From assembly GCA_031296755.1 (NCBI GenBank), contig JAUMMZ010000058.1, positions 34,768 through 98,767 on the forward strand: 64,000 nucleotides of DNA. Direction: 5' to 3'. Below are positions 17,253-23,089 of this stretch, piece after piece; position 1 is the first letter of the stretch, and every line of letters starts with the position of its first letter. This stretch comes from Collinsella sp. Its GTDB lineage: Bacteria; Actinomycetota; Coriobacteriia; Coriobacteriales; Coriobacteriaceae. Under the pieces are notes generated by a model, which was not told where the DNA came from, ran no database searches, and was given only the letters and a program-made list of their open reading frames with translations. Both the position numbers and the translations under genes were made by a program.

Positions 17253-18215
17253 ATGGCCGAACCCCACGATAGGAAGCCGATCCTCACGATCGAGCAGCAG
17301 ATAGAGCACCTCAAGCAGAAGGGCGTAGCCTTCGAACTGTGTTCCGAGGAAGAGGCCGCGGACTACCTGCGCGACAAGTGCAACTTCTTCAAGCTCGCAT
17401 CCTACCGCAAACTCTTCTCGAAATACGAGGGAGGCCCGCGCGACGGCCGCTACGTAGACCTCGACTTCGGCCAGCTGCGCCTGCTCGCGGCGCTCGACCA
17501 GGAGCTGCGCCACGCCCTGCTCGGCATGACGCTCGACATCGAGCATTTCCAGAAGGTGACACTGCTTCGCGAGATGGAGGACCGTGGAGAGGACGGCTAC
17601 GCCATCGTGGCCGACTACATGGCATCGCTTACCACTGCAAACAGGGAGTACCGCCTGCGCGAGCTCAAGATGAGCGGCCGCAGCCCCTACAGCTCGAGCC
17701 TCTACGCGAAGTACTCCGGCGACATGCCTGCCTGGGCCTTCCTTGAGCTCACCTCGTTCGGCACCCTCATCGACTTCGTGCGCTTCTGCGCCAGGCGATG
17801 GGGCGACAGGCGCCTCGAGGCCTCCCACTACGACCTCAAGCGCGTGAAGTCCGTCCGCAACTGCGCCGCGCACGGCTCGTGCCTGATCAACTGCTTCGCC
17901 GAGAGGGGCGCCGCCCGGGGCTCGGCGTCCAGCGGCGTCTCCCGAAGGGTCGCCGCCGTGGGGATTCCCAAGGCGACCAGGAGGAAGTGGATGGGGAATA
18001 CGGCCATGCAGGAGGTCGCGACCGTGCTCGTGGCGCACTCCGGCTTGGTACCCGAGGGCTCCTCGCGCTCGCGCGCCGCATCCGAGCTCGCCGAGATGTT
18101 CGCCAGGGCCGACGGCGAAACCGAGGCGCTGCCCGACAAGGGGCCCGACGCCGCAGCTCGCTCCGCGCTCGAGTTCCTTCGCAGGTTGACAGAATCGCTC
18201 GGGTTGGTAGAATAG
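17253..18215 (+). CDS. Abi_2 family protein (AbiD/AbiF type), HEPN RNase
   Basis: A 320-residue protein of the Abi_2 family (PF07751). The family opening is clear: LTIEQQIEHLKQKGVAFEL, YLRDKCNFFKLASYRKLF, then LDFGQLRLLAALDQELRHALLGMTLDIEHF. A C-terminal VRNCAAHGS supplies the R-N-x3-H HEPN catalytic motif expected of a metal-independent RNase. AbiD/AbiF proteins stop phage growth by abortive infection. Some AbiF proteins are reported to be paired with a structured antitoxin RNA, and two candidate RNA genes follow directly. The gene has CAGGAGACC before its ATG and its stop overlaps the promoter of the first RNA. After the HEPN motif the C-terminal 100 residues are less conserved. Confidence 0.85.
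   Translation: MAEPHDRKPILTIEQQIEHLKQKGVAFELCSEEEAADYLRDKCNFFKLASYRKLFSKYEGGPRDGRYVDLDFGQLRLLAALDQELRHALLGMTLDIEHFQKVTLLREMEDRGEDGYAIVADYMASLTTANREYRLRELKMSGRSPYSSSLYAKYSGDMPAWAFLELTSFGTLIDFVRFCARRWGDRRLEASHYDLKRVKSVRNCAAHGSCLINCFAERGAARGSASSGVSRRVAAVGIPKATRRKWMGNTAMQEVATVLVAHSGLVPEGSSRSRAASELAEMFARADGETEALPDKGPDAAARSALEFLRRLTESLGLVE
18186..18213 (+). promoter_or_regulatory. Strong sigma-A promoter for RNA 1, inside the end of the Abi gene
   Basis: A perfect TTGACA (18186-18191), a 16-base spacer and TAGAAT (18208-18213). The -10 overlaps the Abi stop codon. This would start transcription near 18220, independent of the protein gene. Confidence 0.75.
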
Positions 18216-18219
18216 CCTG

Positions 18220-18281
18220 CAGATAGCAAAACCTTCACGGTTTTAGGGGCGGACTTGCGCAAGCGACTCTGCCCTATTTTT
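18220..18281 (+). ncRNA. Structured small RNA 1 next to the Abi gene (candidate antitoxin RNA)
   Basis: From its own promoter, an about 62-base RNA is predicted with two hairpins. The first is AAAACC/GGTTTT around TTCAC. The second has a GGGGC/GCCCT base, GGA/TCT above it and a GCAA-capped tip. It ends with CCCTATTTTT, an intrinsic terminator. RNA 2 repeats the same two-hairpin design with compensatory changes, so the structure appears conserved. Position right after an AbiF-type toxin makes an antitoxin role likely but unproven. Confidence 0.65.
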
Positions 18282-18320
18282 ATATTCACTCGCTATAGGA
18301 GACGGATGATACCTGGGTCA

Positions 18321-18348
18321 ATGACAGAACTGAGAAGCCCGGAATAAT
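18321..18348 (+). promoter_or_regulatory. Promoter for RNA 2
   Basis: ATGACA (one mismatch from TTGACA), again a 16-base spacer, and AATAAT. The surrounding sequence aligns with the RNA 1 promoter, indicating duplication of promoter and RNA together. Confidence 0.55.
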
Positions 18349-18354
18349 GGAGCC

Positions 18355-18414
18355 AGTTAGAAACCCTCGGGTTTGCGGGGCGGGATCGTGAGAGCGATTC
18401 TGCCCTATTTTTTT
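18355..18414 (+). ncRNA. Structured small RNA 2 next to the Abi gene
   Basis: The second copy. Hairpin AAACCC/GGGTTT around TC is followed by a longer GGGGC-GGGATCG hairpin closing with CGATTCTGCCC, then CCCTATTTTTTT. Both stems differ from RNA 1 in sequence while keeping pairing, as expected for a functional structured RNA. The terminator is stronger than that of RNA 1. Confidence 0.65.
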
Positions 18415-18586
18415 CCTCCGTCTGCCCCAACCAAGTAGTTCGAAGATAGCCTGTAGGTGTCCTCGTGGGCGCCTTTTATTTTCAGGGAATCGGCCGCTTC
18501 ATGAACGAGCGACCGGCTTGACCTAGACGAACCGCCTTCATCTCCGTCTAGGCGCCGGCAATCAACATCGTGAATCCGCGCGTGCT

Positions 18587-18718
18587 ACAATGCGGGCACC
18601 AGAGATGAAAACACAGTCCCCGTCGGGTAGTCGTGGGCGTGCGGGAGTCCGCATCAGTAACCTGCCTCCTTGGTTGTCCCTTCTCTGCATGGTCATCTAC
18701 ATAAAGGAGGAACCAGCC
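18587..18718 (+). promoter_or_regulatory. yjdF leader, candidate azaaromatic-sensing riboswitch
   Basis: A 130-base leader directly before yjdF contains AGATGAAAACA, the self-pairing CCCCGTCGGG, a GTAGTCGTGGGCGTGCGGG block with a matching downstream CCGCATCAG, and CCTGCCTCC before the AAAGGAGG ribosome site. The CCTCC run could mask the ribosome site. Genes of this family are commonly preceded by the yjdF riboswitch, which binds azaaromatic compounds. The match is by context and partial motif memory, not by a covariance-model search. A nearly identical orphan copy lies at 12840. Confidence 0.6.
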
Positions 18719-19138
18719 ATGCAGATCAGCGTGTCGTCCACCCTGACCGTATATCACGACGGCCAATTCTGGGTCGGGCTGGCGGAGCATGTCGAGGACG
18801 GCAGGTACGGCGTCGCCCGCATCGTCTTCGGCGCAGAACCGTCCGATGAGGAGATCCTGCGATTCGTTACAAGCAAATGGGCGAAGCTCGCGTTCTTCGG
18901 TGACGATCCGTCCGAGGCGAGCGAGCCCGCGAAGAACCCCAAGAGACGCGCCCGCGAGGCGGCGAAAGCCCTCAAGCAGCCGGCGATGAGCACCAAGGCG
19001 CAGCAGGCGCTCGCGAATCAGCGGGAGACGATGAAGCGGGAATCGGCTCAAGCAAGAAGCCAGCGTCGAGCGGATGAGGCGGAGGCGCGCTTCGAGCAGC
19101 GAAAACTGAAGCGCAAACAGAAGCATCGCGGTCATTGA
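18719..19138 (+). CDS. yjdF: YjdF family protein (complete copy)
   Basis: A 139-residue protein of the YjdF family (PF11208/DUF2992). The N-terminal half carries the family pattern TVYHDGQFWVGLAEHVEDGRYGVARIVFGAEPSD, then EEILRFV and WAKLAFF. The C-terminal half is a Lys/Arg/Ala-rich basic tail (NPKRRAREAAKALKQ, RKLKRKQKHRGH) likely to bind nucleic acid or ribosomes. The molecular function is unknown; in other bacteria it is controlled by a riboswitch sensing azaaromatics. AAAGGAGG precedes the ATG. It shares its unit with the Abi gene and small RNAs. Two incomplete copies occur at 8106-8492 (body) and 12840-12982 (leader). Confidence 0.85.
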   Translation: MQISVSSTLTVYHDGQFWVGLAEHVEDGRYGVARIVFGAEPSDEEILRFVTSKWAKLAFFGDDPSEASEPAKNPKRRAREAAKALKQPAMSTKAQQALANQRETMKRESAQARSQRRADEAEARFEQRKLKRKQKHRGH

Positions 19139-19163
19139 TACCACCATCAACCCATATATAGCA

Positions 19164-19195
19164 GCAGGCGTAGCTTCGATTGAAACTACGCCTGC
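19164..19195 (+). terminator. Unit-end hairpin/terminator, copy 3
   Basis: GCAGGCGTAG pairs with CTACGCCTGC around a 12-base CTTCGATTGAAA loop. Same placement and loop type as the hairpin at 11968, 26 bases after yjdF and 37 bases before core E. Confidence 0.7.
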
Positions 19196-19231
19196 CACCT
19201 GGTGCTATAACGTTATACAGAACGTATGTTC

Positions 19232-19242
19232 TATACCCACTC
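19232..19242. other. guaA-type attachment core, copy E (left end of the ICE)
   Basis: TATACCCACTC, one base different from the other cores; minus strand reads Leu-Val-Ile-Glu-Trp-Val-stop. AGAAC/GTTCT flank it on the left as at core C. With core F at 49581 it bounds the 30-kb conjugative element. From here to 19640 I see no gene. Confidence 0.65.
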
Positions 19243-19648
19243 GATGACTAACCCAGTCCGAGCACTACCGATGCGTGTCGCGTCATACCGCCTAAGAGCT
19301 GATTCGTTCAGAAAAGGTTCAGGGGGATCGTCGAGTTTATTGCACCCTCGCGTTTTACAAAAGAGAGTACAAGGCCCTTTAGCTCGAATTATTGCATTTA
19401 GAACCCCGCCGCTCATCCATCCTAGCTTGCCCAAACAGCCCTCCCGCGATGTCCATGTTCCAACGGATGGGTACCATTTACCCGGGTGCACCTGGGGCAA
19501 CGGGCCGGCAGGCCCGCGCAAGGTCGCTCGCATAACACACAACATCAAACACGACAGAAGAGGCGAACGACAGATGCCGGACCCCGGACGACAGCACCGC
19601 GGAAGAGAAGCATTCCAACCACAACCGAACGAACATCGCTCCTAGGCA

Positions 19649-19670
19649 GGCGCCCGCATGGGCGCCTTTT
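19649..19670 (+). terminator. Hairpin with T-tract at the ICE left end
   Basis: GGCGCCC and GGGCGCC around GCAT, followed by TTTT. It probably shields the transfer operon from read-through across the left junction. Confidence 0.7.
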
Positions 19671-19682
19671 ACTTTTCAGGGA

Positions 19683-19760
19683 CTTAGCTGAGAGCTAAGC
19701 CACGCGGCTCATGGCCGTTTCGTGGAGGCCCGACCAGCTCGACCCACCTCGACCCGTCTC
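19683..19760 (+). promoter_or_regulatory. Putative control region of the transfer operon, copy 1
   Basis: Contains the hairpin CTTAGCT-gag-AGCTAAG (19683-19699) and, at 19721-19760, GTGGAGGC followed by tandem CTCGACCCA-CTCGACCC repeats. The same GTGGAGGC plus double CTCGACCC arrangement recurs at 21760-21795 ahead of another ICE gene. Likely regulator or polymerase sites; the protein that reads them is unknown. Confidence 0.45.
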
Positions 19761-19876
19761 CGTTCCCGTCATGCGCGCGATGCGCCAGCAGGCGGTTCAA
19801 TCGTCGCGCAGACGAAAAGGGACACTGTGCCGCGCGGTGTGCCCGCACGGTGCCGCACGGGAAGACTGGAGGAACC

Positions 19877-20095
19877 ATGGCACGCACAGCCGAATGCGCC
19901 GCGCCCGAGAACAACCAGGGCCGCGACGAATGGATGACGGTGATCGAGATGCAGCAGTACATGAGGGCGAGCCGAAACAAGGCGTACGACCTCATCTGGT
20001 CGGGAGAGATCGACTCGTACAGGCTCGGCAGGAAGCTCCTGGTTTCGAGGGCGTCAGTGGACGCCTACATCGAGTCAAGGAGCGGCAGGAAATGA
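19877..20095 (+). CDS. Helix-turn-helix excisionase-family DNA-binding protein
   Basis: A 72-residue protein starting at ATG 19877 with TGGAGGAACC upstream. Residues 17-68 (WMTVIEMQQYMRASRNKAYDLIWSGEIDSYRLGRKLLVSRASVDAYIES) are an HTH_17/excisionase-type winged helix. Such proteins act as recombination directionality factors or as local transcription regulators. It opens the left-hand operon of the ICE, far from the integrase, so a regulatory role is more likely than excision. A separate excisionase lies next to the integrase. Confidence 0.8.
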   Translation: MARTAECAAPENNQGRDEWMTVIEMQQYMRASRNKAYDLIWSGEIDSYRLGRKLLVSRASVDAYIESRSGRK

Positions 20096-20173
20096 CGGCG
20101 GCGACCGCCCCGGGAGCCGCCCGCGGCCGGGCACGCGAGGGAGCCTCGAGACGAAAGGAGCTCGAGGACGACC

Positions 20174-20422
20174 ATGACCAAGAGCACTAGCAGGAGCCAG
20201 GTGAGGCTCATCGCATCGACAAACGCGATATTCGGCGCCGACGAGGCGTGCGCGATGCTGCGCATCAGCCGCGACGCCATGTACCGGCTCGCCAAGGACC
20301 GCGACGACCCGTTCCCGATCCGCTACATCGGCGGCAAGACGCGCGACGGCATCGTGCTGCACGACGAGCTCGTCGCATGGGTCGAGCGCAACAGCGTCGT
20401 CGGCTCGCCAAGAAGGGGCTAG
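20174..20422 (+). CDS. Small helix-turn-helix protein (AlpA/excisionase-like)
   Basis: An 82-residue basic protein with AIFGADEACAMLRISRDAMYRLAKDRDDPFPIRYIGGKTRDGIVLHDELVAWVER, an AlpA-like helix-turn-helix fold. It lies 78 bases after the previous HTH gene and four bases before the Rep-like gene, with a GAAAGGAGCTCG ribosome region. Two adjacent HTH proteins suggest local control of the transfer operon. Confidence 0.75.
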   Translation: MTKSTSRSQVRLIASTNAIFGADEACAMLRISRDAMYRLAKDRDDPFPIRYIGGKTRDGIVLHDELVAWVERNSVVGSPRRG

Positions 20423-20426
20423 CGCC

Positions 20427-20942
20427 ATGGCGGCCGCAGGCCCGAGGGGGCGCGACGGCCCCTCCCCGCGCGAGTTCGCGACGGTACGGCACTTCATGAT
20501 GGCGGACCTCGGCCTCTCAGGCCTTCCCCTGCTCGTCTACGCGCGCATCTTCGGCTTCTGCGACGCCGGGTGCGGCTACTTCGAGAGCAAGGGCGGCCTG
20601 GCCCGATTCCTCAACGTGCAGGAGCGCAGCGCATACCGCGCCATCCGCAACCTGCTCGACCAGGGCCTCATCGAGGAGTGCGGCGTGCACGCCCCGGCGC
20701 GCGGGCATGCCACCAAGCGATACCGCATCGTGCGCGAGAGGCTGCCGCCCGGAGCGTTGGCAACCCCTGACGATTCGTCAGGGTTCCCGGCGCGAAAGGG
20801 TGACGAAATGACAGGGTTCGCCGCGAACAAGGATGACGAACCGTCAGGGCTCGCAGCCCGAACCCCTGACGAAATGACAGGGAAACCCCTGACGATATGC
20901 CACCCAATAAGCAAAAGGGACAACAAGGACTTCAGAAGATAA
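20427..20942 (+). CDS. Winged-helix replication-initiator-like protein with internal iterons
   Basis: A 171-residue protein. The N-terminal 90 residues form a winged helix (FMMADLGLSGLPLLVYARIFGF, then ESKGGLARFLNVQERSAYRAIRNLLDQGLIEE), like the N-terminal domain of RepA_N-type initiators and other ICE regulators. The C-terminal part (about residues 113-160) is low-complexity, repeating PDDSSG, DEMTG, DEPSG and PDEMTG, because the DNA beneath it contains tandem palindromic repeats. In RepA_N plasmids the origin lies inside the rep gene as iterons, and a helicase loader follows here. Replication initiation is therefore a reasonable inference, but the protein is short for a full initiator. Confidence 0.6.
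   Translation: MAAAGPRGRDGPSPREFATVRHFMMADLGLSGLPLLVYARIFGFCDAGCGYFESKGGLARFLNVQERSAYRAIRNLLDQGLIEECGVHAPARGHATKRYRIVRERLPPGALATPDDSSGFPARKGDEMTGFAANKDDEPSGLAARTPDEMTGKPLTICHPISKRDNKDFRR
20765..20898 (+). repeat. Five iteron-like repeats inside the Rep-like gene
   Basis: Five copies of a CCTGACGAAATGACAGGG-like unit, with the shared TGACGA beginning at 20768, 20801, 20835, 20868 and 20890 (spacing 33, 34, 33, 22). The first is a near-perfect palindrome, CCTGACGATTCGTCAGG. A candidate replication origin or autoregulatory operator. Confidence 0.65.
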
Positions 20943-20956
20943 GGAAGGGGCGCCCG

Positions 20957-21745
20957 ATGGACCGAGCGGGACTCATCACCCTGGAGCAGGCCCGGGCCGC
21001 CGGGCTCTCCTTCGACGAGCCGGAGCCGAGGGCGTGCCCGCACTGCGGCGCCGCCCTCGAACCGCTCGGCGCAGCGCTGGCGGGCAGGGTCGCCTGGGTC
21101 TCCAGCGCCCCCTGCCCGTGCGAGGGCGCAACCAGCGAGCGGGAGGCCGAGGCGCGAAGGCGCGCGGCCCTCGCCGCCAAGGAGGAGGCCGCCCGCCGGG
21201 AGAAGGCGCTCGCGCGCGCGGGCATCCCCAGGCGCTACTGGGCCGCCGAGGCCGACCGCCCCGAGTTCGCCGAGTACATCGCCTCGTTCGCCGGCAACGG
21301 AGGCGCCGGGCTCTACATACACGGGGGCGTCGGCGCCGGAAAGACGCACGCCGCCTCCGCCATGGCCAGGCTGTTCGCCGAGGCCGGCTACGACGTCGCC
21401 TTCACGACGGCCAAGGGCATGCTCGAGCGCGTGAAGGCCACGTTCGACGAGGGCGGCACCGAGGCGGCCGTCGCGCGGTACGCCAAGTGCGACGTCCTCG
21501 TGCTCGACGACCTCGGCAAGGAGGACGCGACGGAATGGTCCGTCGGCACCGTGTTCAGCGTGCTCGACGCGCGCTACGAGGACATGCGCCCGACCATCGT
21601 CACGTCGAACTACGCGCCGGGCGCGCTGGCGGACAGGCTCGCGAGGCGCGGCGAGCGCGTAACGGCAGAGGCGATCGCGAGCAGGATCTCCCAGACCTGC
21701 AGGCCCGTCTACCTGGGCGGAAGGGACAGGCGCCGGCTCGGCTAG
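20957..21745 (+). CDS. DnaC/IstB-like helicase loader ATPase
   Basis: A 262-residue AAA+ ATPase starting at ATG 20957 with AAGGAAGGGG upstream. A zinc-finger-like CPHCG sits at the N-terminus (near residue 32), followed by a later CPC pair and a charged linker. Walker A is IHGGVGAGKTHAA, Walker B is DVLVLDDLGKE, sensor 1 is TIVTSNYAPG. The layout is that of DnaC/DnaI loaders encoded by Tn916-like and Tn1549-like ICEs, which load a host helicase at the element's own origin. It follows the Rep-like gene by 14 bases. Confidence 0.85.
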   Translation: MDRAGLITLEQARAAGLSFDEPEPRACPHCGAALEPLGAALAGRVAWVSSAPCPCEGATSEREAEARRRAALAAKEEAARREKALARAGIPRRYWAAEADRPEFAEYIASFAGNGGAGLYIHGGVGAGKTHAASAMARLFAEAGYDVAFTTAKGMLERVKATFDEGGTEAAVARYAKCDVLVLDDLGKEDATEWSVGTVFSVLDARYEDMRPTIVTSNYAPGALADRLARRGERVTAEAIASRISQTCRPVYLGGRDRRRLG

Positions 21746-21759
21746 CTTGTGCGCTTCCC

Positions 21760-21795
21760 GTGGAGGCGCGGACGGCTCGACCCAGCTCGACCCAT
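21760..21795 (+). promoter_or_regulatory. GTGGAGGC plus double CTCGACCC motif, copy 2
   Basis: Repeats the arrangement at 19721-19760. A TATACA at 21832-21837 downstream could be a -10 for the 21947 gene. Suggests a second, co-regulated promoter within the left operon. Confidence 0.45.
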
Positions 21796-21946
21796 CGCGG
21801 GCGGCCCCGGTCGCCGCCGCAATCGAAATCGCTATACACGTCTTGGGCGGCGTCGACGCGCCGGCACGCACGCCTGCTCCGACTCGCACCGTGCCCCCAT
21901 CGCGAGGACGCCGCCCGCCAAACAACAAACGAAAGGCGGAGGGCCC

Positions 21947-22480
21947 ATGGACGGCTTCGAGAGGATAACCGGCCGCGAGCACGACGGGCTCGTGGAGAAG
22001 TGCCAGGAGAACGGCTGGCTCAAGGTCGGCGGCTTCGACTGGCAGGACGACCCGTTCCTCGAGGAGTACCCCTACGAGTTCTCCCGCACGGACAGCGTCG
22101 ACAGGCTCCGCGAGGCGCTGGGCTCGGGCAACTGGGCCATACGCCAGGGGTTCTGCTACCGCGACCTCGCGTTCATCCAGCAGGTGAACGGCGGCGACGA
22201 GTGGTGGACGCTCAAGCGCGACGGCGACGCGTGGACCGGCTTCGAGAGCTGGAGCTTCGGCGCCATCGCCCAGGAGCCCGAGCGGTTCGAGCGCGCCATG
22301 CGCGACATGTGCGAGGCGACGCCGGAGCAGTGCCGCAGCGGCGAGTGGGCCCATCTGCACGAGAAGTCTCCCGAGCCGCTGGCGCAGCGCGCCGCGTCCG
22401 CCCGCGAGGCGAGCCGCGCGCACGCCGGGCAGGAAGCCCGCGCCCCAATGGCGCGCGAGAGGGCCGTCGGGGCCGAATAG
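21947..22480 (+). CDS. ICE protein of unknown function with shared C-terminal tail
   Basis: A 177-residue acidic protein starting at ATG 21947 after GGCGGAGGG. It is aromatic-rich (GWLKVGGFDWQDDPFLEEYPYEF, GNWAIRQGFCYRDLAFIQQVNGGDEWWTLKRDG). I do not recognise the family. The last 30 residues turn basic and contain LAQRAASAREASRAHAG, a motif that recurs at the ends of the PcfB-like protein and of the protein at 31537. Its place just before pcfB and virD4 suggests a role in DNA processing or substrate presentation. Confidence 0.7.
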   Translation: MDGFERITGREHDGLVEKCQENGWLKVGGFDWQDDPFLEEYPYEFSRTDSVDRLREALGSGNWAIRQGFCYRDLAFIQQVNGGDEWWTLKRDGDAWTGFESWSFGAIAQEPERFERAMRDMCEATPEQCRSGEWAHLHEKSPEPLAQRAASAREASRAHAGQEARAPMARERAVGAE

Positions 22481-22537
22481 GGACGACCGGGGCGCGAAGG
22501 CGCCCCTTTTTCATCTCGACTGGAAGGGAGGCGCGGG

Positions 22538-23089
22538 ATGGCGAGCGACTACGGGGACGAGGCGGGCGGCAAGCTGCTCGACTGGATGCTGAGGATCGGC
22601 CAGGAGGCCGGCGCCGAGGCAATGGCGGGCGGCGCGAGGGAGCTCTCCGAGCGCCTCGCGGGAATCCGCGGGACCATCGCCGGCGGGCGCGCCGAGGCCA
22701 TCGCGGCCGACGGCGTGCCGACCTACGCGAAGCTCAGCCTCGAGGAGCTCTCTGGGCTTCCCGAGTACGCGACGATCAAGGAGGTCGTCTCCGACAAGCT
22801 GCGCGCCGCGTCGGTCGAGCACCACATCATCCCCGGCGAGGGCCGCGACTGGCTGCTCTTCAAGGTGGAGGACGCCCCCGAGGTCGACGAGGCCTTCCGC
22901 CAGCTGGAGCAAGAGACGGGCAAGGCCGCTGACCGCGCGAGGGAGCGGCTAGCCGAGATCGCCGAGAGGCGCCAGGAGCCCGAGCGGCTGGCGGAGCGCG
23001 CGGAGCGTGCGCGCGAGGCGTCGAGGGCCCACAGCCAGGGCCTCGGCCGGGACCGCGGCCCGCGCCAGATCGAGGGGCCCGAGAGATGA
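22538..23089 (+). CDS. PcfB family protein (DUF3801), conjugation accessory factor
   Basis: A 183-residue protein with the DUF3801/PcfB layout. It has an N-terminal helical region, then LEELSGLPEYATIKEVVSDK, then a beta-strand pair HHIIPGEGRDWLLFKVEDAPEVDEAF. PcfB-type proteins accompany the VirD4 coupling protein and help recruit the relaxosome. The C-terminus ends in LAERAERAREASRAHSQG and a basic tail, shared with two other ICE proteins. Its stop overlaps the VirD4 start by four bases (ATGA), indicating translational coupling. Confidence 0.75.
   Translation: MASDYGDEAGGKLLDWMLRIGQEAGAEAMAGGARELSERLAGIRGTIAGGRAEAIAADGVPTYAKLSLEELSGLPEYATIKEVVSDKLRAASVEHHIIPGEGRDWLLFKVEDAPEVDEAFRQLEQETGKAADRARERLAEIAERRQEPERLAERAERAREASRAHSQGLGRDRGPRQIEGPER

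Noticed and set aside
19231..19548. Minus-strand frame ending in the guaA-like Glu-Trp-Val-stop
   Set aside because: The upstream residues bear no similarity to GuaA; the ending is due to the attachment core only.
20765..20898. Possible CRISPR-like array
   Set aside because: Repeats are only about 16-18 bases, imperfect, spaced 33-34 bases apart from start to start, and encoded within a protein gene; no cas genes are present.
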